From contig KL647323.1 in assembly GCA_000727475.1 (NCBI GenBank), positions 77,777-141,776 on the forward strand: DNA of 64,000 nt, written 5' to 3'. This document shows positions 1 through 11,678 of this stretch, piece after piece. Each line of letters opens with the position of its first letter. Position 1 is the stretch's first letter. This DNA is from Sarcocystis neurona (Eukaryota > Apicomplexa > Conoidasida > Eucoccidiorida > Sarcocystidae). Under the pieces are notes generated by a model that saw only the letters and a list, made by a program, of their open reading frames with translations, was not told the DNA's origin and did no database searches. The position numbers and the translations under genes are program-made.

Positions 1-345
1 ATATACACAGCTCCCTATATACACAGCTCTCTATATACGTAGCTCTCTATATACGTAGCTCTCTATATACGTAGCTCTCTATATACATATCTCTCTATAT
101 ACGTAGCTCTCTATACACGTAGCTCTCCATATACATATCTCTTTATATACGCAGCTCTCTATATACGTATCTCTCTACATACATATCTCTCTATATACGT
201 AGCTCTCTATACACGTAGCTCCCTATATACATAGCTCTCTATATACATATCTCTCTACATACCTCTCTCTATACATATACACACATATCTCTATGTGTAC
301 ATGTCTCTCTTTATATATATCTCCCTACGTATACAAATACATACA
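1..345. repeat. 16-bp tandem satellite, TA/CT-rich
   Basis: Imperfect head-to-tail copies of a 16-base unit, acgtagctctctatat, cover the start of the window. Variant copies carry acatatctctctatat. The array begins before base 1 and decays into simple TA-rich sequence after about 300. No gene is visible in it. Confidence 0.9.
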
Positions 346-700
346 TATATCTATACATACCTACATATGTAGATTCACACATGCGTGTATGTGGGAGTGG
401 GAAATCTCCTCCCCGCTCTGTCGGAAAACCGAAGACTAGCAGCAGTACCCCACACTCGAACATATATATATATATGCATACATATATGTATATATATATA
501 CATACATATATACATATATATGTACATGGGACTGGTAAACTCCCCCCCTAGTCCACCGGGAAATCGAAGACTAGAAGTAATGTCCCACATCCAAACAAAT
601 ATATATACACATATACATACATATACACATATATACGTGCGTGTGCGCATTTACATGTATACACACATATATGTATATATACATTTGTGTACTTGACGGA
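346..700. repeat. TA microsatellite with a diverged duplicated core
   Basis: Runs of (at)n, (atac)n and (atgt)n surround two related non-microsatellite blocks at about 391-460 and 527-598. Both blocks share a 'gaagactag' core and end in a 'cccaca' segment. Open frames here only reflect Tyr/Ile/His codons of the microsatellite and are not taken as genes. Confidence 0.8.
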
Positions 701-1000
701 CTGTCTCTGCAGCGGCCGAGCGGCTTTTGGTTTAGTTGGAGATGACTTTCTGCGTCGACGGGAGGAGTGCAGCGAGCCACCTTCCGCGTCCCCTCCCCCG
801 TGAGGCCCACGCAGCAGGCCTCATCACTCGAGGTCAGATGCGTGCATGCGCATCGTCCCTTTTATTAGTGGAAGGATGAGAACTCTGGGCAGAGTGAAAC
901 GTGGCGATTCCCGTGCGCCCCATGTTTGGCTCGGAAAGCCGACCCTGGCGGAGGGCAGGGAAGCACGCCGCGGCAACTCTTGTGGGGTGCGCCGCTGCTG
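701..1000. other. Non-repetitive GC-rich segment, no gene recognised
   Basis: This 300-base stretch separates the left satellite from the triplet block. It has mixed composition and only short open frames, none with a recognisable motif. It could be promoter or 5' untranslated sequence of the gene to the right, but no site identifies it as such. Confidence 0.4.
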
Positions 1001-1800
1001 CTCGAAGCTGCTGCTACAGTATTCCTAAAACTCGCCCGCCGCTGTAGTCTTTTTGCAAGAAGCCCACTTGCTGCTATGGTGCCGCTGCTCGAGACGGACG
1101 GCGACGGCGTGCTGCTGCTGCTGCTGCAGGGCTGCTGGGTCGACGGAAGATCCGGCGGTGGCTTCCCCCTGTTGCTGCTGCTGCTGCACACCCGCGCTGC
1201 GCTCCTCTGCAGAATTCTCCGCAGATGCCTGCTGTTGCATTCCTCGGTTTTCATGTGTGTTCTGGTGCCCCGTGCGGGGCGGCGCGTCTCTGCTGCTGAC
1301 GCCCCTTCGTCTGCTGCGTCGTCCGTTCTGACGTGCTGCTGCAGTTCGCCGGGTTGCTGCTGCTGCTGCTACTCTGTTGTGCCTGCTGCTGCTGTCGTTC
1401 TTCGGGCTGCTGGTGCAACTCCGTCACTGCAGCAGCATGGAACGGCACGCGCGGTCGTAGAAACACATGTGCAGCAGCAGCAGCCGCTTTGTAGCCGTAG
1501 CAGCAGCAGTGGGGGCTGCGCTGCATCACGGGAACGACGGACGACGCAGAAACAGAGAAAGTTGCTTAGAAAAACACAGCAGCTACGGCAAAAGAGTCGA
1601 CGAGAAAATCACGTGTCTGCCCGTAGTGACGGCAGCAGCCACGGCACCACCGGCACACACGCGACAGCAGCAGCAGCAGCAGCAGCCCAGTAGAAGGGAT
1701 GTGCGGCGCAGCAGCGGCAGTAGGAATGGCGCACCCGCAGCAGCCGCAATAGTAAAGCACGCGTTTTTGAAGCAGAGCCTCGTTGCTGCAGCTGCTGCAG
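1001..1800. repeat. CTG then CAG triplet-repeat block
   Basis: Interrupted (CTG)n/(GCT)n runs to about 1400 change on the same strand to (CAG)n runs from about 1470. Every frame gives long low-complexity peptides on both strands, so open length is no evidence of coding here. None of the frames shows a non-repetitive conserved stretch. It may be untranslated or 5' coding sequence of the giant gene to the right. Confidence 0.7.
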
Positions 1801-1823
1801 CTCTGACAAGGAAGAGAGTTCTT

Positions 1824-1980
1824 CTGCCGTCGGTCCGCATCAGCCGTCGGTCCACACCAGCCGTCGGTCCACACCAGCCGTCGGTCCACACCAGCCGTCG
1901 GTCCACACCAGCCGTCGGTCCACACCAGCCGTCGGTCCACACCAGCCGTCGGTCCACACCAGCCGTCTGTCCACACCAGC
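1824..1980. repeat. 17-bp minisatellite, about 9 copies
   Basis: Near-perfect tandem copies of cagccgtcggtccacac start at 1841 and run to 1976, with one diverged copy before (about 1824-1840). The last full copy has one change (gtctgt for gtcggt). The 17-base period is not a multiple of three, so translation cycles through three frames every 51 bases. Confidence 0.92.
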
Positions 1981-2149
1981 AGCGACAACGGTGCTGCTGC
2001 TGCTGCTCTGAGGCTGCGTCCTGGTGAGAAGAGTCCTTCCACGATGGCAGGGGCCTGCAGGTTAGAGAACACTACCTTTCTCCTATCCCTCGGCGGCGCT
2101 AGCACCTTACACATCTCTTTCCAGCGTTGTCACTGCGCATGCACATTCG

Positions 2150-2480
2150 CTGCTGCATGCGCATACGGCGGCTCCTGCTGTTGCAGCAGCTGCTCCTGCT
2201 GCCGTTGCAGCTGCTGCTGGTGCTGCTGTTGCAGCTGCTGCTACTGCTGCTGCAGCTGCGGCTGCTATTGGGGCTGCTGTTGCGGCCGTTGTTGGTCTTG
2301 CAGATGGGAGCTGCTGCACCCTGGCTCGCTGGCCGCCTGGTGTCTTCCCAGCTGCTGTTGCACTGCTGCTGCAGGCAGAGGAGTTCGCTGTGCGCTGCGG
2401 CAGCTAACGACGGTGGTGTTGCAGCGGCTGCTGTCCGTCTCTGTTTGCTGCCGCTGCTATTTGCTGCTTCGGGAAGATCC
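2150..2480. repeat. CTG/GCTG-rich triplet block
   Basis: Dense tgctgctgc-type repeats on the + strand. The + frame that starts with ATG at 2044 reads them largely as Cys, which real proteins of this organism group rarely do, so I do not call a gene. The complementary strand gives Ser/Gln/Ala. Confidence 0.7.
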
Positions 2481-3084
2481 ACGCCCCGGTGCATATCTGT
2501 CGAGAGACACACCGACACACGGGCAGGCTGCTCCGTGTCACTCCACACAGATGTTTGAATCGAGGCGTACGTATACACCAGAGCTGAGGAGAAGGAGGAG
2601 CAGCACCTGCTTGTAGAGGGCGCTGGCGGCGGTGGCGGGCGCTCCTGCCGCTGGGCGAGGAAGTAAACAACAAATGAGAACGGGGAGAGGAACACAAACC
2701 CACAGATTCTCTTTTTCTAGCGCGTAGCGGCTCTGCAGCTGCCGCCCGCCCCCTGCCGCCCGCGCCTTCCCGCGGCTGCTGCTGCTGCTGGTCGAGAGCT
2801 GCTGCGAGTCCCTGTGCACACACGTGTTTTTACCCACGAGACAGTCTCCCTCGCCGCGCTGCAGAGGAGAGCCCAGGGAGGCAAGAGAAGTGCAGCAGAA
2901 GCTGGTGAAAGGCGGCGCGCGCATGTGTGCTTGTCCGCGTGTAAGTGGGTAAGAGGGGAGTTTCATATATTTTGCTCTCAATTCCTTCTGCGCCTTAACC
3001 TGCTCTATGCGCCGCTGGACTTTGCTTTTGTCCGCGCAGCGGGGGACAACAGCCGGGAGCGACTCCCGCCAGCAGTGATACCGC
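2481..3084. other. Mixed-composition segment between triplet blocks
   Basis: It contains short GC-rich unique stretches and a few CTG runs. A + frame from about 2814 is open into the CAG block but has no recognisable domain. I see no reliable gene. Confidence 0.35.
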
Positions 3085-4204
3085 TACTCTGCACCGGACG
3101 ATGTGCAGCAGCACCCACAACAGCAACAGCCGCAGCAGCAGGTGCCAGCCCACCAGCAGCAGCAGGAAGGGCAGGAGCAGCATCGAGAAGAACCAACACC
3201 CGCTACCAGCAGCAACAGCACCGACAGCAGCAGCAAGATCAGGAGCAGGAAGACGGGCAATGGCCGCAGCAGCAGCCGCCACCCCGACGGCAGCAGCAGC
3301 AGCCATCCCAGCGACAACAGCAGCAAGACCAGGAGGGGCAGCGGGAAGCAGCAGCAGCTCGCAGCATCACCAGAAGCCGCAGGGGCTCGGCAGCAGCTCC
3401 TTCAACTGCTGCAGAAGAAGCAACAACACGAGCAGGTACGAGCCCAGCGACAGCAAGAGAAACAGCAACAACAGCTGCTGCAGTAGCAGCGCCCACAAGG
3501 CCAACAGCAGCATCAGCAGCAGCAAGAGCAACAGCAGCAACAACAGCAACAGCAACACCGGCAACGGCAGCAGGACCAACAGCAGCCCAGGGCTGCAGCA
3601 GCAACAGGGAAGCGCGCCATGGCAGACGACAGTAGCCGCTGCTGGCGTGGCGACGCGCGGCTGCAGAAGCGCGAACCTTCGCTGCTCTGCTGCTGCTGAG
3701 AGCTGCCGTCGTTGCTGCTGTTTTTCGTTCACTTCCCTACTTCTCCGCTTGCTTTCTGTCCGTTTGGGATCTGCTGCTGCGACAGCTGCTGCAGGGTGCT
3801 ACAGTAGAACGCATGTACGCTCGCAGCAGCAGCAACAGCAGCTCCTGCTGCTCGTGCGGCTTGACAGCCACAGCGGCGGCAGTAGCAACAGCAGCAGGAG
3901 CTGCAGCCGTAGTAACTGCAGCGCGAACTGCAGCCGCAGCACCCGCAGCAAGAAGTGTTTTACTGCGCCGAGAGACAAGAGCAAGCAGCAGGAGAAGCCG
4001 CAGCAGTAGCAGCAGCAGCGGGCTGTCGCGACCAACGTTCCTCCCCCTCAGCAGCAGCAACAGAAGAAGCAGGGGTAGTGCTCTTGGCACCACCTACACC
4101 GGCACGCGCAGCAGCAGCGCCAGCTGCCGCAGTAGCAACGCCAACTGCCACAGCAGCAACGCCACCTGCCAGAGCTGCACCAGTCTTCCTTTCGGCAGTG
4201 CCAG
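3085..4204 (+). repeat. CAG-rich block upstream of the giant exon
   Basis: Almost continuous interrupted CAG/GCA/AGC repeats on the + strand, open in several frames. In the frame of the downstream giant exon there is a TAG at 4133-4135, so that exon cannot simply be extended leftwards. If any of this block is coded for the same protein it must be joined by splicing or lie in another frame. It could equally be 5' untranslated sequence. Confidence 0.6.
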
Positions 4205-4575
4205 ATGCAGCAACACGAGCGCCAGACGGAGATGCAGCAGCAGCAGAGGCAGCAGCAACTGCAGCAACGGCGGGTCCTGACAGTGGGGTGCCGCTTCTCA
4301 GTACAGCAGTCGGCGCTACTTACATCCCTTCGCAGGAGCGGCAGCAGCACACAAAGCAGCAGCAGCACGTTCGCCGCAGCAGCGAGAACCTCACAGCAGA
4401 TGGCCTGTCGCCCTTTCCACGGCGCTTTTGGTTATTCTACGCATGCGGCGCTTCCTGCTGCAGCCGCTGCGAGGAGACACCACCAGCGGCGCGTTGTTTC
4501 TCACTCCTCAGGCAGCACCAACAGCAATGGCAGCAGCAGCAAGGACACCAACAGCAGCACCAACTGCAACAGCGG

Positions 4576-4607
<32 letters not shown>

Positions 4608-7600
4608 ACAACAGTTGCAGCAATATCAGCAGCAACACCAAAGGCAACAGCAGACTTGGATTTTCGACCCTGGTACCGAGGGGGCAGTGTGCTGCTGCAT
4701 TCCTGGAGCGAGAGAAGAGGAAGCAGCAGGAAAAGAAGCAGCGAGCAGCAACGGCTGCTACAGCGAAGCTGCTGAGTCTCCTCGCGCGCAGGGCAGGCTC
4801 GACGACAGTATCAACAGGGACAGCAGCAGCAAGACTTACAGCAGCAGCAAGACTTACAGCAGGAAAAACTGCAGCGGCGGGGACTGCCAGAGCCACAGGA
4901 GCGACAGCAGCAGGCGCACGCCCAGGGTGGGCAGGGGACACGAAAGGGCAGGCAGGGACAGCAGCAGCAAAGCAGGCAGAAAGAGAAGAAGAGGATGGAG
5001 GAGGAGAAGAAACGGCAGCAGCAGCAGCAAGTGGGGAAAGAGCGACAGCAGCAGCAACAGCAGCAGCAACAGCAGCCGCGGGGAAGAAGGGTGGAAGAGA
5101 GCTGCGGCTGCTGCATGTGGCTCTGACGGAGGCGCTGGCGCGCGCTCCTTCTGCCGCTGCCGTCTTCCGTCTCGCGCTGCAACACCAGCAGCTGCTGCTG
5201 CCTGCCAACGCCGTCACCGCGTTACACGTGTTAGCGACCCGCCACCAGCAGCAGGAGACAGCAGTAGCAGCAGATGCAGCAGTAGCAACAGCAGCAGGCA
5301 GTAACAGCGGAAGAACAGCAGCGCCAGGCAGCAGCAACAGCAGGAGCAAAACCGCTGTCTCCTGCGGGCGCGTGCCTCTGCTGCTGCATCCCTGCATGCC
5401 TCTGCTGCTACGACGCCTGATTGTCCTGCGGCCTGTCTCCTTGCAACAGCAGCAGCAGCAACACAGGCAACGTCTGGCGGCTGCAGGTCTCTCCGCTCCT
5501 GCAGCTGCTGCGCTTCCTGCAACTGCTGTGGGCCATGCTGCTGATGCTGCTGCCGTTTCTCGTCCGGTTCTCTATTCTGCTGCTGCTCTTGCTCCTGCTC
5601 CTGCTGCTCTCGCGTGGAGAAGTGCTAACGCTGGTACTGCTACCGGTGGTGAACCTGCTGCCGCCGCCTCTCTCCCCCGCGCCCCTCCCCCTTCGTTCGG
5701 CCCTGCTGCTGCTTCTGCTGCTGCTGCAACTGCAGCTCCGTCTGCTTCTTCTTTCTCGCTCTCTGCCGCAGCTGGCCCAACGGGTGCGAGGCCTGCCGCT
5801 GCGATTGCGCAACGCGCGGCGGCGGGCATCCCGCCGCAGGTCAACAGCACCCCGACGTGCGACGGCGCCCAGGACCCCACCGCCAGCAGCGGCTGGAGCA
5901 GTAGCGACACTCGCAGCAGCTACAACGAGGAACAAAGCAGCAGCAGCAGCACCAGCAGCAGCAGCACCAGCAGCAGCAGCGGCATCAGCAGAAGCAGCAG
6001 CAGCAGCACCAGCAGAAGCCGCAGCAGCGATAAGATCCGCTGGAGCTGCAGCAGCAGCGTCTGCGAGGGGGAAGAGAAACAGCAGCAGCAGCTTGCGACG
6101 CTGCGGTCATCAATACGAGACAGACATCTCCCTACTGCAATTTACAGCGTTGCCAAGCTGCTGCTAGCAGCCGAGTTCTTCTTCTTCTCAGCCAACAAGT
6201 CCCGCCAAGTGCCACCTGCCCCGGCGCTGTCTTCTGCCGTTGCTTCTTCCCCATCTGTGGTACCGTCTCGCAGGCTGGCAGCTGCAGCCGATGCTGCTTC
6301 TCCTCCTCTTCCTCTCCCATCTCGGCCTGTTTTGGCTGCTGATTCTGCGGCTGCAGCAGCCGTCCGCACTCCAGCATTCGCGCTTCCTGCGTCTCCTGCT
6401 GCTGCAGTCGACGCTTCTGCGTGCGCTGCTGCTCGCGCCCCCGCTGCTGTCTCGTATTCTGCTGCTGCTGCTGCTCCTGCTGCTGGTGCTTCATCCGCCG
6501 AAGCACTGCCTCCTGACGCTCTCGGGCTGCTGCAGCAGCAGGAGAGACGGGGGAAGAGCAGGCGACCTGAGCAGCAACAGCAGCAGCAGCAGCTGCGCGT
6601 GAACGGCGAGCAGCGTCAGCAGGACGAGAGCCTCACGCGGCTGCACCGGAGGGCCCCGCAGCAGCAATCTGCTGCTGCCCACACTTGCAGCAGCAAGACT
6701 CGCGACCCCGTCCTCCTCCCCACCTCTCCCGCAGCAGCAGCGCGTCGTCCACAAGAAACAGCAGCGGCTCCTGAAGACCTGCCGGGGCGCGGCAGCTTGT
6801 GCCCTGTGGCTGCTGCAGCAGCTGAACGGACCCAGGAGAACGAGCAGCTCGAGGATAAGGAGGAGGAAGCGAAGCGTCGAGAAGGTGGGAGGGAGGCGGA
6901 GGAGCAGCAGCGGAAAGGGAAAGAGCAGCAGAAGACGGGGGAAGAAGAGGCGCAGCAGGCGCAGCACGTGCTGCAGCTGCTTCGATCGTTTCTAGATGTA
7001 GCAGCAGCAGCAGTGGAGAGGCGGGCGGGAGTCCTGGGAGGTACGGCGCTGGCAACGACCGCGTGGAGTCTTGCCATTGCTAACGCTGCCCTTGCTGCTA
7101 TATCTTCTACGTCAACTCCCCAGCCAGAGTGGAAGGACAGACAGCAGCAGCAGGAGAGACACACGCAGGCAGCGCAGGAGCAGCAGCTAGCACCAGACCG
7201 GCAGGAAGCCCAGCAGCAGGTACACGTCTACCTGCAGGCAGCGCAGCAGCAGCAGCAAGCGCAGCAGCAGCAGCAAGCGCAGCAGCGGCAGCAAGCGCAG
7301 CAGCAGAGGCAAGCGGAGCAGCAGCAGCAAGCGCAGCAGCAACAGGAAAAACAGGTGGAGCAGCAGCAACGTATTGACTGGCGGGACGAGGCAGAGCGGA
7401 GAGAGCGGCATCAGGAAGGTGGAGACGACAGGAGCAGCAGCGCAGAGCAGACGCAGCAGAAAAAAGAGTCGCTGGTCCGTGTGGACGACGCTACCAGCAG
7501 CAGGACTATCAGCCGCCTCAACAGCAAAGCGGCAGACGGAGTCCTGTACGGCTGCAGCGGCAGCACAAACAGCAGCAGCAGCACCAGCAGCAGCAGCACC

Positions 7601-10600
7601 AGCAGCAGCACCAGCACCAGCAGCAGCCGCACCAGCGCCAGCAGCAACAGCGGCAGCAGCAACAGCGGCAACAGCAACAGCGGCAGCAACAACAGCGGCA
7701 GCAGCAGCAGGGGCAGCAGTAACAGCGGCAGCAGCAACAGCGGCAGCAGCAGCACCATGGACAGCAGCAACAGCGGCAGCAGCAACAGCGGCAGCAGCAA
7801 CAGCAGCAGCAGCAATAACGGCAGTTGCAACAACCGCAGCAGCAACAGAGGCATGCGTGTGATCAGTTCGACGTTCCGTAGTGGGTCTGATTTGTCTCTT
7901 TTTTCCCCTTCTCTCGGTCCTGCTGCTGCAGCTGCTGGTTCAAATTCTTCTTCTTCGTTCACTTCTTGGCCTGCTGCTGCGCTGCCTTTGTCCTCTTTGC
8001 ATGCGCTGCAGAGGGCGATGGCTGCGGTGGGCAGGCGACTGCTGGAGATTAAGCGGCTCGAGAACCGGAGGGAGACTGCAATTGCTGCAGCGGAAGACGC
8101 TACTACACCACGCACTGGTGGTGCTGGTGCGGCGGGTCCTTGGCGACTGCAGCACCCCCAGCAGACACCAGGACAGCATCTGCGACGGCGGCAGCATGAC
8201 GGCGTGGTGGAGCTGCAAGGGAAAGGGGAGCCGCGGGGAGTCGGGCAGTGCCAGCAGCAGCTGCCACCGACTAGCCGAGAACAGCAGCTGCCAGAGCTGA
8301 AGAAGAAGCAGCAGCAGACGGCAACGCAGCAGCAGACGGCAAGGCAGCTCTGCAGGAAGAACCAGCAGCTGCAGAGAGAAAGTGGCGAGCAGCAGCAGCT
8401 GCAGGAGCCGAAGCGCCAGCAGCACCAAGAGCGACAGCGGACGTTCATGGAAGAAGCGAGAGGAGGAAAGGAAGCGCGGGGGGGCTGGCAGGTCGAGCAC
8501 CGACAGGAGAAACAGCAGCGGCAGCAAGACATCCACCCGCGGCAGGTTTCGAAGAAGGAACAGCAGCAGGGGAGAGGGCAGCAGCGCAGGCAGTTACAAG
8601 AGCAGCAGCAACCTACCTTCCTGCAACGGCAGCAGCAGCGGCAGCCCATTCTTCAGCAGCAGCAGCAGCAACCCGTCTTCCTCATCCAGCAGCAGCAGCA
8701 CCAGTATTGGGAAGAGAAGAAGAGGCAGGAGAACGAGGTGAAGCAGCAGCCCGCTCCTTTGCAGTTTGACGGTCCCAGGGGAAAGGAAAAGAAAAGTGTT
8801 TGGCGCGCTGAGGGTTGTAGCAGCCGGGATGTCTGCACGTATGTGTGGGCGTGCGCACGGCTGCGACTGCAATTGCCCCACATTCTAATACCTCTTCTGT
8901 CCAGCAGCTTCGGCTGGAAAGAAGTCCCTGCCAAAGCAGCAGTTGACGAAGAAGTAGACGCAGAAGCAACCGCAGCAGCTGACGCGCGAAAAGACGCAAC
9001 AACAGCAGCAGCGGCCTGTGGCGAAGAAAGCGAGGCAGCGGCAGCAGCAGGGGATGGCGTGGACGAGGCAGCAGCCGTGCAACCAATGGTGCCAACAACA
9101 GCAGCAACAGCGGCCCGAGGAGTAGTCGCAGAAGAAAGACGAGAAGGAGAAGGAGAAGGCGGCGCAGCAGCAGGGGAGACAGAGACAGGGAAGATGCCTG
9201 CAGCGGAAGAAGAGGCAGCAGCAGTGGGCGCAGCGAGCAAAGCAACACGTGAAGTAGTAGCAGCGGCAGCAGCAGGAAGCGTCGCGGCAGCAGCAGCAAG
9301 CGCAGCAGCAGCAACAGGAATAAGCGTCGCGGCAGCGGCAAAGGTAGCAACGGCTGAGATCATGGATGCAGCAGAGGACGTGCTGGTGCTAACGAGAAGA
9401 AAAGAAGGAGCAGATAAACTGGGAAGATTGACAGCAGGAAGGTTTGTTGCAGCTGTAGTGGGAGAAAAATTCGTAGCTTCGTCAGCAATGCCAAGAGCTG
9501 CTGCTATTCTGGCTTGCAACGAGCAAGACGTGGCGTACCTCGCGCATGCGCTAGGCGTGCTGAAGCTGGGCAGAGACCGCAGCAAACGTTTGACGGTACC
9601 TCTGCAGGAGAAGGAGGGGGAGGAGGAAGAAGACGAGCAGCAGCAGGGAAAGAAGGAGCGGCGAGGGGACGAAGCGCAACAGCAGCAGCTGCTGGCTTGC
9701 CGAGAGCAGCGAGAGAAGGCGCAGCAGCCGCACCGGAAGTCTACGGAGCAGCAAAAAAGTGACCCGACGTCTTTGCAGCAGAAGCAGCCTTTTCTTTTCG
9801 AGAAGCAGCAGCCAGCGCAGCAGAGTTTCTGCTCATCTCAGCAACAGAATATTCGACCGCAGCAGCAGGGGCCCCTGCGAGCGGAGCACCACGTAGAAAT
9901 CACTGAGCAGCAGCAGCAGCAGTGGACGCTGGTAAGGCAGCGGAAGAGGGCGCAGCTCCTGCAACAGCAGCGGCTGGCAGAGGCCCAGGGACGCTTTGTC
10001 GAGGACACGTTGCCACTGCTGCTGCTCGAACGCGCGAGGCAGCTGCTGCCCATGTTCACTCTGGCGCAGCTCACTGATGTGCTGTGGGGTTTCGCTCGTC
10101 TTGTCGACTGCGAGGCAAGAAGGGGAGGCAGCGGAAGTGGAAAAAGTACTTTCGTCAAGCAGCAGCAGCAACGTCCAGGAGGATGGAAAGAAAGTCTGCA
10201 GCAACAGCAGCAGTCAATCGTGCAGCAGCAACAGCAGACAGAAGATGCATGTGCGCAGCGGCGGCTACGAGAGCACTCCTCGCAGAAGGGGCGTACCGGC
10301 GAGCGGCAGCAGCAGCGACGAAGACGGCACGAAGGAGAAGATGAAATGGAAGAAGTGACGCAAGAGCAGCGGGGGGGGCAACAGCCGGAGAAGCACCTGC
10401 TGGTGCTGCTGCAGCGACACGCGCAGGAAGGTGCTCAGCAGAAGAAGCAGCAGCAGGGCAGCTGTCTTGAGCAGCAGCGGCGGCAGGAAGAGCAGCACGT
10501 GGGAAAGCGGCAGAGCCACGTGCAACTGCAGCAGCGGAGCGGGTTGCAGAACTTCTTGGTGCTCGGGGCTCCGACGTCTAAAACGGAGGAAGCAGATAAT

Positions 10601-11678
10601 TCACCGAAGAAAGTGACCTGCGGGAGGAGAGAATCCGGCAGAACCGCAGAGCAGCTGCGCGTGCAGGACCCCAAGCGGGAAGTAGCGGGGATCCTGCGCT
10701 TCCCGAAGGGTAGCGACAGACCTGTTTCTCCTTCTGCCGTTGCAGCTGCTTCTCCTGCTGCTGCCGCCTCTGCTGGTGGTGCTGCCGCTTCTCTGCTTGT
10801 TGCTGCTTCTCTTACTGGTGCTTCTGCTTCGGCTTCTGGTGCTGCTGCTTCCGCTCCTGGTGCTGCTGCATCTGCTTTTGGTGCTCCTGCCTCTAATGCT
10901 GGCGCTGGTGCTCCTGCCTCTGCTGATGCTCCTGCTTCTGCTGATGCTCCTGCCTCTGCTGATGCTCCTGCCTCTGCTGATGCCGATGCGTTAGCTGCCG
11001 CTGCTGCTCCTGCTCCTGCTTCTTCTGCTCCTAGTGCTCCTGGGAGCAGAACGGCTGCTGCTGCTGTTGGTGCTGCTACTGCCGGTGCTGCTGCAGTTGG
11101 TGCTGCGTCAACAGGAACTCTCGGACGCGCGGTCGACCAGTTCTTCACGTTGGCCGAGCCGCAGCTCCTTAGACTCCTGCTGCTGCCGTCGCGGGCAGCT
11201 GCTGTTCCTCCTTCTTCTCCTGCAGGCAGACAGCAGCAGTGGCCCCGGCAGGGCGACTGCAGCCCCACACGTGCAACCAACGAACACACAGCAGCAGCAG
11301 CCCAGAAAAGAGAAGACGCAGAAAAACAAGAGGCGGGCAGGGGTGGGAGAGAAGAAGTAGAAGAAAAAGAAGTACCCTTGAGGCGTTTCTCTGTTGGGGG
11401 AGCAGCAGCACGCGCTGCAACAGCAGCAGCAGAAGCGCCAACATATGCAGCAGCAGCAGCAGGAAACGCAGCAGCAGGCGAGGCAGCAGCCAGAGACGCC
11501 CCAGCAGCGAGCGCTGCAGCAGCAGCGCCTGGCGCAGCAACTCCAAGAGCGAAACCGCTGTCCGCACGACTCCGCAGGCGGCTAGTAGAAGCGTATTTTC
11601 TTGCGAGACGGGACCTTCCTGAGCAGCTGGGGTGGACTCAACCTGCTGCGCTCTTGAAAGGAAACTACGTCTGTCAAG
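4205..11678 (+). CDS. Giant helical-repeat protein, probable HPR/RAP-type organellar RNA-binding protein (long exon)
   Basis: About 2,490 codons stay open. ATG 4205 is the first start after an in-frame TAG at 4133. A second ATG at 4400 begins an Arg/Ala-rich, acid-free segment that would suit a mitochondrial presequence. Most of the product is Gln, Ala and Ser runs, but non-repetitive helical modules stand out near residues 299-347, 638-668, 921-968, 1262-1290, 1713-1788, 1931-1970, 2305-2332 and 2451-2488. Phrases such as ALATTAWSLAIANA and LTDVLWGFARL match the style of heptatricopeptide (HPR) and FAST-kinase-like/RAP-associated repeats, families that bind organellar RNA in apicomplexans. 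A C-terminal RAP domain was not seen and may lie in later exons. The frame stays open to 11845, but a good donor (CAAG|GTAGGC) after 11678 and unrelated sequence beyond it place the exon end there. Family assignment is inference; a long real coding exon is likely. Confidence 0.7.
8839..8904 (+). other. Candidate in-frame 66-nt intron inside the giant exon
   Basis: The segment begins gtatgt, has a ttctaatacc stretch resembling a branch site, and ends in a pyrimidine-rich cctcttctgtccag. It is 66 nt long (22 codons), holds no stop in the reading frame, and enters and leaves in the same phase (2). The ORF therefore reads through it. The residues it would encode are unlike the Gln/Ala/Ser sequence on either side. 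This is inferred from the sites only. Confidence 0.45.

Noticed and set aside
2044..2616. ATG-initiated 190-codon Cys-rich ORF
   Set aside because: The cysteines come from CTG-type repeats in the TGC frame, and there is no non-repetitive conserved stretch.
4501..5397. Long - strand ORF opposite the giant exon, Ala/Leu/Val-rich
   Set aside because: It is the antisense shadow of triplet repeats; helical motifs are present only on the + frame.
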